A stretch of DNA of 64,000 bases from a bacterium (GCA_021833625.1 JAKBEU010000002.1:186001-250000), one strand, 5' to 3'; numbered from the stretch's first letter, positions 25,542 through 35,178 are shown. Program-made: numbers and translations. The notes: a model not told the origin generated them from the sequence alone.

Positions 25542-27059
25542 ATGGATGATAAAAAAAATACCGATGGAATGCAACAGGGAAATGAGGTTCCACAGCCAAT
25601 ATATGAAACTGTGCCGGTAGATCCAAACGCAGCTGAGCAAAATACGCTACAGCCGGAAGAGGTGTCGCAAAACGTTGTTGAAACGGATCAGGGAAATAAC
25701 GGGCAACTGCAACCAGAAGTTGTTCCCATCGCAGACGAACCCCCGGCCATCTATCAGGAAAAAAGCAAACTTCCCTTCATAGCCATTGGTGCGGTCGTTC
25801 TTGTTGTCCTTTTGCTTGTCGTTGTCATTCTTTTTAGCAGGAAGAGTGCGACAACGCCTCCACCTCAGGCAACTACGCTAGTGTATTGGGGATTGTGGGA
25901 AGACAAAGAGGTTATGGATGCGCTTATTAAAGAGTATCAAAAAAGTAACCCCCAGGTAAAAATACAATACGAAAAGAAGGACCCGGCGGATTATCTTCAG
26001 AAGCTTCTTGTGTGGACACAAAAAGGGCAGGGGCCGGATCTTTTCCGATTCCATAACACATGGCTTCCCGAGGTAAATGAAATCACCGCGCCTCTTCCCG
26101 ACACGGTCATGACCGCACAACAATTTGAAAAGACCTTTTACCCCGTTCAGCAGAAAGATTTGAAAATAGGATCAAAGTATTACGGGTTGCCGACATATAT
26201 AGACGGATTAGTCTTGTTGTGTAATCAGGATCTTCTCAAAAAAGCGGGGGTTGCGACGGTTCCGGGCAACTGGGACGATCTTATCGCAGCTGCCAATAAG
26301 GTGCTGGTGAAGGAAAAGGACGGACATATCATTACGGCAGGACTGGCGGGCGGTACGGCAACAAATGTGGAGCATTTCTCCGACATTTTTGGGTTAATGC
26401 TTATGCTCAACGGAGGAAGCCTCTCAAAGCTTGACGAAGCCGAGGCGGCAGGGGCCCTTGAAGCATACAGAAGATTTGCGGAAGAACCCAATAATGTGTG
26501 GAGTGAAGATATGCCAAACTCAATCACGGCTTTTGCCCAGGGAAAAGTAGCAATGATTTTTGCACCCACCTGGGAAATCCAAACAATCAAAGCAACGGCA
26601 CCGGACTTAAAGATAGTAGTCGGCGAGATACCGAGCCCCCCCGGAGGGAAACAGGTATCTCTCGCCTCATACTGGGTTGAGGGCGTTTCAAGTAAAAGCA
26701 CCCATCAGCTGGAGGCATGGAAATTCCTGGCGTATCTTACCTCAAAGGAAGGGGAAACAAAGCTGTTTGAGGTGCAAAGCTCTTTGCGCCTTTTCGGGAC
26801 GGCATATTCACGTATAGACCTTGCGGACTTACTTGTTCAGCACGAGTATTTGGGCCCTGTCGTGAAACAGGCAATTGAAGATAAGTTTGTCTCGTTGCCC
26901 CTTGAAAGCAGTACGTTTGATGATGCGCTCGATGACGGAATTATCCAGTATGTGCAAAATGCTATCAATGCAACATCGCGTGGAGTGTCGTATACTGAAG
27001 CATTGGGAACAGCAAAAAAAGGTGTCGATCAGGTTTTTTCACGATATAAAATAAATTAG
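25542..27059 (+). CDS. Membrane-tethered extracellular solute-binding protein (family 1 type)
   Basis: 505 residues. The first about 75 residues are polar, acidic and Gln-rich and should be cytoplasmic. A membrane helix (about 80-105) follows, then a two-lobe periplasmic-binding fold beginning TLVYWGLWEDKEVMDALIKEY and including ADYLQKLLVWTQKGQGPDLFR. This is typical of sugar ABC transporter binding proteins. No permease or ATPase gene is near. The cytoplasmic N-tail is not usual for lipoprotein binding proteins. The ligand is unknown. Confidence 0.8.
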   Translation: MDDKKNTDGMQQGNEVPQPIYETVPVDPNAAEQNTLQPEEVSQNVVETDQGNNGQLQPEVVPIADEPPAIYQEKSKLPFIAIGAVVLVVLLLVVVILFSRKSATTPPPQATTLVYWGLWEDKEVMDALIKEYQKSNPQVKIQYEKKDPADYLQKLLVWTQKGQGPDLFRFHNTWLPEVNEITAPLPDTVMTAQQFEKTFYPVQQKDLKIGSKYYGLPTYIDGLVLLCNQDLLKKAGVATVPGNWDDLIAAANKVLVKEKDGHIITAGLAGGTATNVEHFSDIFGLMLMLNGGSLSKLDEAEAAGALEAYRRFAEEPNNVWSEDMPNSITAFAQGKVAMIFAPTWEIQTIKATAPDLKIVVGEIPSPPGGKQVSLASYWVEGVSSKSTHQLEAWKFLAYLTSKEGETKLFEVQSSLRLFGTAYSRIDLADLLVQHEYLGPVVKQAIEDKFVSLPLESSTFDDALDDGIIQYVQNAINATSRGVSYTEALGTAKKGVDQVFSRYKIN

Positions 27060-27063
27060 TACT

Positions 27064-29070
27064 ATGCAACTGCCTTTTTTGTCCAAAACAAAATCAAACG
27101 GTGAGATATATTGCGGGATTCTCCTTAAAGAAGCTCATGGAACGTGCTTTCTTTATCAACAAAGTGCAGATTCTCTTACTCTTCTCAAGCAAAAGCAATT
27201 CCAATATTCCGACGGGTGGGAACATGTCGTTGACGATGTTGATGAGGCCCTCTCTCTTCTTGAACAGGAAGCGGGGCAAGGAACGACAAAAAAGTGCATC
27301 TACTTTATTTTTTCTCACCTTATCGACCAACAGACGAAGGAAATAGCAAAACCGTATATCACGAAAATGAAAGATATTGCGGTGTCTCTGGAGATGAAAC
27401 CGGTCGGATATCTGGAAGTCGTTGATGCGGTGCATGAATATATTGAAAAACAGAAGCAGATCCGTCTTTCCAGTCTTGTCGTTGAAGTTGATGATACGAA
27501 AATCACCCTCTTCGTTTTTATCGGCGGACATAAGGTAGAGACGCACAGTATTTCGCGGACAGCTGTTTTTTGCGATGATGTTGAGGCAGCACTTCGTGAG
27601 GTTGAGTTGCATGTACTTCCGACCCATATTTATATGTACAACTCTACCGACTTGGCTGAAGAATCCTCCGATCTTCTTATGCACGGGTGGAAAAAAGAAC
27701 TGTTTGCCCAACAGCCGCGAATTGATATTTTGACGAAATCAATGGTGGACACGGCACTGCATCAGTTACTCGAAAAACAATTATGCGGTCAAGTTGTTTC
27801 GGCGACAATAGAAGATACTCCCAAAAAAGAAGACGTGTTGGGATTTGTTGTGGGGAAAGATGTCTCTAAACAGCCGGCTGTTGCCAGTAGCTCTTCGGTT
27901 TTGCCGAAGCAGACGGAAAAGAAGCCTTTGTTTGTCCTTCCACGCGTCCCCTCCGTTCGATTACCGTATATCGGTATTGGGATTGGAGTTGTTGCGGTTG
28001 TGCTTGCTGTTATGGGTTTTCTTTATTTCTTCCACTCTGCAGTGATAGCGCTTACCCTGCCTAAGGTTACCAAACAGACACTGACCTCCGTTATTGCCTC
28101 AGAAACGGCAACAGACGATTCCACAGCAAAGCTTGATGCAACGACAAAAACATTTACCTATAAGGAAAAAAAAGATACGACAGGGAAGCGGGACATAGGT
28201 GAAAAGGCATCGGGAGAAGTGACCGTATACAGCTATGACGATAAGGAACGGGGACTTGGCAAAGGGACAAAATTACAGACGGGTTCACTCGTATTTGAAA
28301 CGGAAGACCAGGTCCAAGTACCTGCATCTCAGTTTGCGGCCGATGGCATTACGAAAAATCCCGGAAAAGCAAAGGTGAGCGTTCAGGCTGTTGCAATAGG
28401 AAGTGACGGTAATATTGATAAAAACAGCAGGTTCACCGTTGCGGACAATGCATCAAGCGTACTGTTTGGGATAAACGAATCCGCCTTTTCGGGAGGAACA
28501 AAGAAAACTATCCGTACGGTAGCAGCAGCCGACCGTGAGGCATTGCGGGCTTTGCTTATCGAGAAAGCGAAAAAAGACGGATTAGGAGAAAAATCCGATA
28601 AAACCCGTCTTGTCGTTTCGGAACTTTCGAAGGTGGTGCTTTCAAAGGAAAATTTTTCGGCGGAGGTAGGGGAGGAAACGAATTCGTTGACTCTTTCGGC
28701 AAATGCAGATGCAACCACTTATTCCATTGCAACAAGTTCAATTGAGGCACTTATTCGTCAGGATTTGGAGAAAGAAAGACCGGACGGATATCAGACCGAT
28801 AACGTAACGTTCGCGGTCAAAAGTCAAAAAAAGTCCGGAGACAGCAATATTGCGCTGTCCGTAGAAGGGAAAGCAGACTTTGTAAAAACCGTGGATGAAA
28901 AAAAGCTAGTGCAAGAGGTAACAAACATTTCGGTTGAAGAAGCTCAAAAACGCATAGAGCAGAAGTTCGGAATCGATCAGGTAACGATTCAGGTTACTCC
29001 TTCCATTCCTCTGTTACAATCTCGTATGCCTTTCTGGACAAAGGCTGTTCATATCAAAATAACAAAGTAA
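27064..29070 (+). CDS. Large bitopic protein with baseplate-J-like extracellular region
   Basis: 668 residues. Residues 1-285 are cytoplasmic, alpha-beta, and may have an actin-like (PilM-like) fold; this is a weak impression. One membrane helix follows at about 300-325. The outside part (about 330-668) has GEKASGEVTVYSYDDKERGL, LGKGTKLQTGSLVFETEDQV and VSVQAVAIGSDGNID, which resemble baseplate J-like domains annotated in many CPR proteins. It lies 4 bp after the solute-binding gene and 1 bp before the sortase. Function unknown. Confidence 0.65.
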   Translation: MQLPFLSKTKSNGEIYCGILLKEAHGTCFLYQQSADSLTLLKQKQFQYSDGWEHVVDDVDEALSLLEQEAGQGTTKKCIYFIFSHLIDQQTKEIAKPYITKMKDIAVSLEMKPVGYLEVVDAVHEYIEKQKQIRLSSLVVEVDDTKITLFVFIGGHKVETHSISRTAVFCDDVEAALREVELHVLPTHIYMYNSTDLAEESSDLLMHGWKKELFAQQPRIDILTKSMVDTALHQLLEKQLCGQVVSATIEDTPKKEDVLGFVVGKDVSKQPAVASSSSVLPKQTEKKPLFVLPRVPSVRLPYIGIGIGVVAVVLAVMGFLYFFHSAVIALTLPKVTKQTLTSVIASETATDDSTAKLDATTKTFTYKEKKDTTGKRDIGEKASGEVTVYSYDDKERGLGKGTKLQTGSLVFETEDQVQVPASQFAADGITKNPGKAKVSVQAVAIGSDGNIDKNSRFTVADNASSVLFGINESAFSGGTKKTIRTVAAADREALRALLIEKAKKDGLGEKSDKTRLVVSELSKVVLSKENFSAEVGEETNSLTLSANADATTYSIATSSIEALIRQDLEKERPDGYQTDNVTFAVKSQKKSGDSNIALSVEGKADFVKTVDEKKLVQEVTNISVEEAQKRIEQKFGIDQVTIQVTPSIPLLQSRMPFWTKAVHIKITK

Positions 29071-29071
29071 T

Positions 29072-29815
29072 ATGCCGTTGCACGTATATCTGAAGGAGAA
29101 TACCTCTCCGAAACGGAAAGCCATCAACTATATTTCCTATATTTTTTTGGGAATAGGATTTTTACTGTTATTTTGGGCTTTTTATCCCATTCTTTCGTTT
29201 GAGCTGTACTCACGTTTTATCCTGTCAAAAAATATGTATTCGCCCCTTCCCTCTTCATCAATTGCCTCCTCCATTCGTGAAGCGGGAACAGTGCTTGGGA
29301 GTTCAAATGCTTTTTCAAGCAACCTGCGCGACTTCACTCAGGCACACTTATGGTTTCCCGGAAAACAACAGGACCAGACAAAGTCTGCATTTGCGGTGAA
29401 TGATTTCTACCTCTCTATTCCAAAGATCAATATCACAAAAGCCCATGTGGTCGTGGGGGGGGACGATCTTACCAAAAGTCTTATACACTATCTCCCAAAA
29501 ACAATGCCGGGTGAGTTTGGAAATGTCTCTATTTTCGGCCATTCAACGCTTCCACAGCTGTATAATGAAAAGGACTATAAAACCATTTTTACCTACCTTC
29601 CTTCTCTTGAAAAAGGGGACAAAATCTTGGTCCAGGTGGGGGATTTGGAATACGAATATGAAGTCTACGACATGTTTGTCGTGAACCCTGATAAAATCTC
29701 CGTACTTGAGCAGCAGTATGACGGCGCATATTTGACGCTTGTTACCTGTGTTCCCCCGGGAACATTCTGGAAACGACTGGTGGTAAAAGCGCGCCTCACC
29801 AAGCTTCCTCAATAA
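29072..29815 (+). CDS. srtE: Sortase (class D/E-like transpeptidase)
   Basis: 247 residues with an N-terminal membrane helix (about 20-42) and a sortase barrel. The catalytic triad is His157 (IFGHST), Cys226 (LTLVTCVPPG) and Arg235 (WKRLVV). Sortases cut LPXTG-type signals between Thr and Gly and join the protein to the wall or to a pilin. LPETG and PPRTG proteins are encoded at 20447 and 18390. The class call is from the TLVTC-x(n)-KRL form and is tentative. Only 1 bp separates it from the baseplate-J-like gene. Confidence 0.88.
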   Translation: MPLHVYLKENTSPKRKAINYISYIFLGIGFLLLFWAFYPILSFELYSRFILSKNMYSPLPSSSIASSIREAGTVLGSSNAFSSNLRDFTQAHLWFPGKQQDQTKSAFAVNDFYLSIPKINITKAHVVVGGDDLTKSLIHYLPKTMPGEFGNVSIFGHSTLPQLYNEKDYKTIFTYLPSLEKGDKILVQVGDLEYEYEVYDMFVVNPDKISVLEQQYDGAYLTLVTCVPPGTFWKRLVVKARLTKLPQ

Positions 29816-29847
29816 CCAATTTGTGTTGTATAACCTATAATATATGT

Positions 29848-29853
29848 TAAAAT
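29848..29853 (+). promoter_or_regulatory. Extended -10 element for the penicillin-binding protein gene
   Basis: TAAAAT with TG one base upstream (TGTTAAAAT), ending 7 nt before the ATG at 29861. AAGGGG lies between box and ATG and might act as a very close ribosome contact. A second box, TATAAT, lies about 12 bp further upstream. Confidence 0.5.
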
Positions 29854-29860
29854 AAGGGGT

Positions 29861-32167
29861 ATGTTTCATGGCTTAAAACCGAAGTTTGTGCTGTTTTGGA
29901 GGGGACTATTAAAAATCTCCTATTTTTTTGTCTATAAAATAGTATCCTTCTTCATTTTTATCGGTGAAATTACCGAGCAAATTGTTCTGTTTCCTTTCCG
30001 TTTTTTGTTTGTTTTTTCCAAAAAAACATCCTCATACGTCATGAGCAAGAGGTATGTTGTAAAAAAAGGGGGGAAATCCATTGTCGGGATAGTGCAAAAC
30101 ATAGGGCTTGGCATATTTGCTTTCTTACGGTTTCTTCTTATCGTCATTGGCAAAATTATCAACTGGATAATTCTTATCCCGCTGCGTTTTATTTCTTCGT
30201 TATTTTCTCCGGAGTTGAGGTTTTTTTTAATTGGGGTATTTATGTGTTTCATGGGTTTTTTTCTTTACAGTTCCTATCAATTTGTCGTACAGTTGCCTTC
30301 ACCGACCGATATTGGAAAATTGAATTATCCGCTTTCAACACATATGTACGATCGGAACGGAAAACTGCTTTACGAAATATATAAGGATCAAAACAGGACC
30401 ATGATAAAACTCTCGGACGTTCCGTCATACGTCTATGATGCAACCATCGCCATAGAAGATAAGGACTTTTATAAACACAATGGGGTCTCGTTTTTCGGCG
30501 GAATATTGCGTGCCTTAAAAGAAATGTTTGTCCTTCATAAAGGATTGCAGGGCGGTTCGACCATTACACAACAATTGGTAAAAAGCGCGCTTCTGACTCC
30601 CGAGCGGACGATTACGAGAAAAGTAAAGGAAATAGTCCTTGCTCTCTGGACGGAAAAACTGTACACAAAAGATCAGATACTGGAGATGTATCTGAACCAG
30701 GTTCCGTACGGCGGGTCATCCTACGGAATTGAAGAGGCAGCAAAAACATACTTCGGGAAACACGCAAGCGAACTCAGTATTTCTGAAGCCGCATTCCTTG
30801 CCGGTATGCCACAGTCTCCTTCGGTGTATTCTCCTTACACGGATCCTAAGCTTGCGACAAACAGACGAAACGAAGTACTGAAACGGATGTATGAACTCGG
30901 TTATATTACACGCGAACAGAATAGCGAGGCAGCAAAAGACGACGTTGCAGTCATTCCGCTACAGACTACCATTTATGCCCCGCACTTCGTATTCTACGTG
31001 AAAGCAGATCTTGAAAAACAGTACGGAATTCAGCAGGTGGAAGAAGGGGGGCTGCGCGTCGTAACAACTCTTGATTTGGATATCCAAAAGGAGGCGGAAA
31101 AGATCATCAAAGAAGAACTGGAAAAAGTTGCCTATCTGAATGTGACAAATGCCGCACTTCTTGTGACCAAGCCTTCAACGGGAGAAATACTTGCAATGGT
31201 GGGTTCTGCCGATTATTTTAACGGACAATCGGGTGCATATAATGTGACAACGGCACTCCGTCAACCAGGAAGTTCCATAAAGCCAGTAACATATGCTCTC
31301 GCACTTGAAAAAGGATATACGGCTGCAACGATGCTTGATGATGTCCCGACAGCCTTCAGTATTCCGGGAGGCGCCCCTTATGTGCCGGTGAATTATGACG
31401 GAAAATTTCATGGACGCGTTCCCATTAGATATGCCCTTGCGAATTCATTCAACATTCCCGCAGTCAAAATGCTCAACACCCTTGGAGTTGATGAAATGGT
31501 GTCTTTTGCAAAAAGATTAGGAATAAGCACATGGGGCGACTCATCCCGTTTCGGTTTGTCCCTTACTCTGGGAGGAGGAGAGGTAGAAATGGTTGATATG
31601 GCAACTGTTTTCGGTACGTTTGCCAATCAGGGAGATAAAACTGCCGTCACGGGTATACAGAAAATTTACAATACCCGGAACGATCTCGTATATGAACATA
31701 CCCCCACGAAAACACACGTACTAAGTCCGGAGACAAGCTATATTCTCTCGGATATTTTGTCCGACAACTTTGCGCGGAGATGGGAATTCGGAACCAATTC
31801 TGCCCTTGAAATACCCGGATATAAAGTTGCCGTTAAAACGGGAACAACCGATATGAAAAAAGACAACTGGACAATAGGATATACTCCCGATTTTGTGGTA
31901 AGTGTTTGGGTCGGAAACAATGACAACACTCCGATGAATCAATACCTTGCGTCAGGAATAACAGGCGCCGCTCCCATATGGAACAGAATGATGTCTTATC
32001 TGCTTACGAAATACGGAGCTCACTGGTATGCAAAACCGGAAAACGTTGTTGAAAAACAATGTTATTTCGGCAAAACGGAATATTTTGTCAAAGGAACGGA
32101 GACAAAAGCAAACTGTGCTGCCGCCGTTTTTCAGTCGATTGACACTACTCCGACAAAGACGCCGTAA
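29861..32167 (+). CDS. Class A penicillin-binding protein (transglycosylase/transpeptidase) with extra membrane helices
   Basis: 768 residues. An unusual N-terminal part has about three hydrophobic stretches (about 10-48, 85-105, 112-142) before the outer domains. Glycosyltransferase motifs: AIEDKDFYKHNGVSF near 200, GGSTITQQLVK, RKVKEIVLALWTEKLY and YLNQVPYGGSSYG. Transpeptidase motifs: PGSSIKP (SxxK) near 467, SFN in ANSFNIPAV (SxN) near 530, and KTGTT near 660. It polymerises and cross-links peptidoglycan. Only one membrane helix is usual for the class. Confidence 0.93.
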   Translation: MFHGLKPKFVLFWRGLLKISYFFVYKIVSFFIFIGEITEQIVLFPFRFLFVFSKKTSSYVMSKRYVVKKGGKSIVGIVQNIGLGIFAFLRFLLIVIGKIINWIILIPLRFISSLFSPELRFFLIGVFMCFMGFFLYSSYQFVVQLPSPTDIGKLNYPLSTHMYDRNGKLLYEIYKDQNRTMIKLSDVPSYVYDATIAIEDKDFYKHNGVSFFGGILRALKEMFVLHKGLQGGSTITQQLVKSALLTPERTITRKVKEIVLALWTEKLYTKDQILEMYLNQVPYGGSSYGIEEAAKTYFGKHASELSISEAAFLAGMPQSPSVYSPYTDPKLATNRRNEVLKRMYELGYITREQNSEAAKDDVAVIPLQTTIYAPHFVFYVKADLEKQYGIQQVEEGGLRVVTTLDLDIQKEAEKIIKEELEKVAYLNVTNAALLVTKPSTGEILAMVGSADYFNGQSGAYNVTTALRQPGSSIKPVTYALALEKGYTAATMLDDVPTAFSIPGGAPYVPVNYDGKFHGRVPIRYALANSFNIPAVKMLNTLGVDEMVSFAKRLGISTWGDSSRFGLSLTLGGGEVEMVDMATVFGTFANQGDKTAVTGIQKIYNTRNDLVYEHTPTKTHVLSPETSYILSDILSDNFARRWEFGTNSALEIPGYKVAVKTGTTDMKKDNWTIGYTPDFVVSVWVGNNDNTPMNQYLASGITGAAPIWNRMMSYLLTKYGAHWYAKPENVVEKQCYFGKTEYFVKGTETKANCAAAVFQSIDTTPTKTP

Positions 32168-32177
32168 AACAACCTCA

Positions 32178-33266
32178 TCATTTTGTTTTTAATTTTGTAA
32201 AAAACAGTTCAAGGATTTTGTAATAGGTATCAAGGCTTTTAATCAAGACCCACTCACAGTCTCCGTGAAGTCCCTCCCCGACGGGTCCGCACGTAACGCC
32301 ATTCACATGAATGCCATTATAATGTCTGATATCAGACCCTCCATGTTTTGAGATAATTTTCGGAGGGGAGTGGGTGATGACTTTTACCGACTGTTTCAGC
32401 AATTTTACATACTCATTGTTTTCATCAGTAAGTTGAGGAGGCTCGAATGACTGGTACTCAAGCTCCATACTGGGAAACATTTTTGATAACGTTTTCTTTA
32501 TAGAGTTCCAATCTTCAGGAATGAAGCGTACATCAAGTTTCATTTCGCAATTGTCGGGAACTTTATTAAACGTTACATTTGAAGTTTCTATTTTTGCGAT
32601 ATTAATGCTTGTCCGCCACTGTTCTTTTGTAAGAACGGGGTATTTTTTTTCAATCATGTCAAGCGCCTTTTTCATTTTGAGAATTGCGCTTTCTCCTCTC
32701 CATTGATATGCCCCGTGAGCGGCGACACCCGTCGCTTTAACATTGACCCAAATAATTCCCTTTGCTTTGTTGTTGATGCCGTAGTCCGTCGGTTCTGCGG
32801 CAATTACAAAATCTGCCCGTACCCCCTGTTTTATTTGATGTTGCGTGCCGTTGTACCCTCCAATTTCCTCATCGGTAACGAGTTGTAGTCCAATCGGATA
32901 GGGAAGGAGGCGGGACAATTTTTTAAACAAAACAATTTCAACGGCAGCTCCACCTTTCATATCAATTGCACCTCTCCCATAAAGTTTTCCGTCTTTTTCA
33001 AACGGAATAAACTGTTTGGCGTTTCCTGCAACCACATCCAGGTGTCCGTTAAGTATTACCTTGAATTTCTTTGGTCTGCTTTTGCCGGAGTATACAAGAA
33101 TGCTCGGTTTTTTGTTTGAAGAAAACTCTTCAATAGTAAATCCGTTTAATTCCTTTTTTACGGCATTTATAATTTCCTGCAACTTTTTTTCGTTTGAACC
33201 GACTGACTCTATTGAAATCAATTTTTTTGTCAGATCCAAAATTTCATTTTTCATATGCTCATTCAT
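32178..33266 (-). CDS. M20 family zinc metallopeptidase / deacylase
   Basis: 362 residues of the ArgE/DapE/CPG2 fold. Zinc ligands and catalytic residues are all visible: GHLDVV (His, Asp) near 75, GRGAIDMKGG near 98, VTDEEIGG (catalytic Glu) near 130, AAEPTD near 157 and the closing GLHGDCEWV His near 340. It hydrolyses an amide bond of a small peptide or acylated amino acid; the substrate is unknown. Its ATG directly follows the stop of the ATPase gene, making it the last gene of the four-gene operon starting at 37389. Confidence 0.87.
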   Translation of the reverse strand: MNEHMKNEILDLTKKLISIESVGSNEKKLQEIINAVKKELNGFTIEEFSSNKKPSILVYSGKSRPKKFKVILNGHLDVVAGNAKQFIPFEKDGKLYGRGAIDMKGGAAVEIVLFKKLSRLLPYPIGLQLVTDEEIGGYNGTQHQIKQGVRADFVIAAEPTDYGINNKAKGIIWVNVKATGVAAHGAYQWRGESAILKMKKALDMIEKKYPVLTKEQWRTSINIAKIETSNVTFNKVPDNCEMKLDVRFIPEDWNSIKKTLSKMFPSMELEYQSFEPPQLTDENNEYVKLLKQSVKVITHSPPKIISKHGGSDIRHYNGIHVNGVTCGPVGEGLHGDCEWVLIKSLDTYYKILELFFTKLKTK

Positions 33267-34241
33267 TTAATTAATAATTTTTCTTCTTTTTTTGTCCCTG
33301 CGAATTTGTGTCAGATTTATCCTATTATTTTCGCATTCCTCAACGAGCGACACAAGGGAATTAAGCGGGCCATCATCTGTGTCTGAAGAGGTGATGACCC
33401 CCTCCATAACGAAAAGGAATTGTTCTTTTTTATCCCTTGCCAGCTCCTTGAGAACGGGGTATGTCCTGAGGGCGGAAAGCACCAAGTCATTGGGTATTTG
33501 CACTTTTTGCATGTATTCGGCAAGCCTCCTATCCGTTTCCATCTGGCCCATGTAGTCCACCACAATACGTGGTACCTCCTGATCGATAAGGAATTTGTTT
33601 ATAGACTTTCTTGACTGGAGAAAAAGCGGTATCTGGTACCTGGGGAATGTCTGCAGGAAGGTAGTATACTGATCTCTTAATTCTTTATCCAAGAAAACGG
33701 AGGCCCATTCCTCATCGTGACTGGTTATGGCAATTGGTACAGTTGCACTATTGAGCGCATCGATAATTATCGGCACTCTTTTCTGCTGGGCTTCCCGTCC
33801 GATATCCCGTCCGACCGATCGTGACTTTAAAAATAAATAATCAAAACTGTCAAAAAAAATAGGGATATTTCTTTCGTTTGCCCGCTTAATCTGTAATGCC
33901 AGTTCCTCCCCCTCTACTTCCTGGTGATGGCCGTTTATAAAACAATAGCCTATTCCCGCAATGTCACAAATTTCCGACAACCCGAAGAGAATGGTGCCTT
34001 TTCCGCTTTGGGGAGGTCCCTCAATAAGCAGTTTGCCTTGTGAAAAAAAAGTATCGGCCGCCGTAACTGTTTCCTCCGGTCTCCACACCTCCTTTTCCTC
34101 GCGCAACTGTTGTGCCGTTACTCCTCTGACAAGGGGCAAAAGGGAGTCCCTCGGAGGAAGCGCAGCACCTGCAAAAAATTTTATTCCATTAAAACTTTCT
34201 TCCCGATGCGGTCTTCCTTCTTTTCTTATAACTTCGCTCAT
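33267..34241 (-). CDS. P-loop ATPase of unknown function in the DUF1177-M20 operon
   Basis: 324 residues. Walker A GPPQSGKGT near 75, a Walker-B-like IPIFFDSFDYLFL near 125, and a sensor-like AITSHDEEW near 170. An Arg-rich stretch and helical C-terminal region (about 190-310) follow, with a basic end (RRDKKRRK). It looks like an AAA+/STAND-type single domain; no named family is recognised. It starts 1 bp after the DUF1177 gene and its stop touches the M20 start, so strict co-expression is expected. Confidence 0.7.
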   Translation of the reverse strand: MSEVIRKEGRPHREESFNGIKFFAGAALPPRDSLLPLVRGVTAQQLREEKEVWRPEETVTAADTFFSQGKLLIEGPPQSGKGTILFGLSEICDIAGIGYCFINGHHQEVEGEELALQIKRANERNIPIFFDSFDYLFLKSRSVGRDIGREAQQKRVPIIIDALNSATVPIAITSHDEEWASVFLDKELRDQYTTFLQTFPRYQIPLFLQSRKSINKFLIDQEVPRIVVDYMGQMETDRRLAEYMQKVQIPNDLVLSALRTYPVLKELARDKKEQFLFVMEGVITSSDTDDGPLNSLVSLVEECENNRINLTQIRRDKKRRKIIN

Positions 34242-34242
34242 A

Positions 34243-35166
34243 TTATTTTTTTTGCAAATGTTTCATATCTCCGTATTTTTTTTCAATACGGACAAATTCA
34301 TCATTGTCGACAAGGGTTACCTTTCCTTTTCCAAACCGTTGAGCAACCTCAATAAGGAATCGTCCCACCTCATCAATTTGAGAGATATTTGAAACCCCCG
34401 TGGCACATCCGGCAACCGGAGAGACAGAAGTTATCGCAACCCCAACCACAGGCGACTGTGTCGCCGTACAGGGTTGCATGATGCTGTTGAAATGATAAAA
34501 ACCATTTCCGTAGGGCGTAATATCCTGGGTCGTGATAGGGAACGTAACGGGAGGTTTTCCAGTTACCTGTTCCATGAGGGATAACAGATCATCGCTCATT
34601 TTCAGGATATATCCGCTTTTGACGGTGGGAGAGAGGGCGAATCCGTTATGGTTGATTATCTTATTCCCCCTTGACGTATCAACTGACAATATCGCATCCA
34701 TTTTCGGGTCAACTTCGTATGCGTTCATTGTCGCAAGTTCAACGGGGGATCCCATGAACGGGACTGGTTCGTGAGGAGTTGTGGGAGCGTTTGTGCACAC
34801 ATGAGTTGCAATTATCACATCTCCCTCAAGCTCATCTCCGTTACGTTTCATCACGGCAAGGCGAAACGCAGTTGAAAGAGCCGTCAAAGCACCGTCTCCG
34901 TCGGAGACAAATCCGACCGTCTCAGGGCGGGCACCTACTCCACCAAGACGTCCGATTATCCCAAGAGTCGGCGCCGTTCCCTTTTTTGATTTTCCGTTTT
35001 TCCCTGGAATGAGAATTTTGACAAATTCGGTTGAGCCTTTTTTTTCGGTAACGACTTTGAGCGTTACTTTTTGTTTATTTTTTTTGAAAAGAGCAACAAG
35101 TTCACTCCCGGGTTTCCCCGGTTTGTCAAGAAGTTTGTAAATGGACAGTATTTCTGAAATCAACAT
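34243..35166 (-). CDS. DUF1177 family protein
   Basis: 307 residues, very well conserved against the DUF1177 pattern I recall: TLGIIGRLGGVGARPETVGFVSDGDGAL near 85-110, DVIIATHVCTNAPTTPHEPVPFMGSPVE, DAILSVDTSRGNKIINHNGFA, and FPITTQDITPYGNG. In Firmicutes this family, as recalled, lies near peptide uptake and peptidase genes. That fits the M20 peptidase in this operon. The biochemical function is unknown. His and Asp residues in THVC and VDTSRGN look like candidate catalytic or metal positions. Confidence 0.8.
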   Translation of the reverse strand: MLISEILSIYKLLDKPGKPGSELVALFKKNKQKVTLKVVTEKKGSTEFVKILIPGKNGKSKKGTAPTLGIIGRLGGVGARPETVGFVSDGDGALTALSTAFRLAVMKRNGDELEGDVIIATHVCTNAPTTPHEPVPFMGSPVELATMNAYEVDPKMDAILSVDTSRGNKIINHNGFALSPTVKSGYILKMSDDLLSLMEQVTGKPPVTFPITTQDITPYGNGFYHFNSIMQPCTATQSPVVGVAITSVSPVAGCATGVSNISQIDEVGRFLIEVAQRFGKGKVTLVDNDEFVRIEKKYGDMKHLQKK

Positions 35167-35178
35167 AGGGATATTTAA

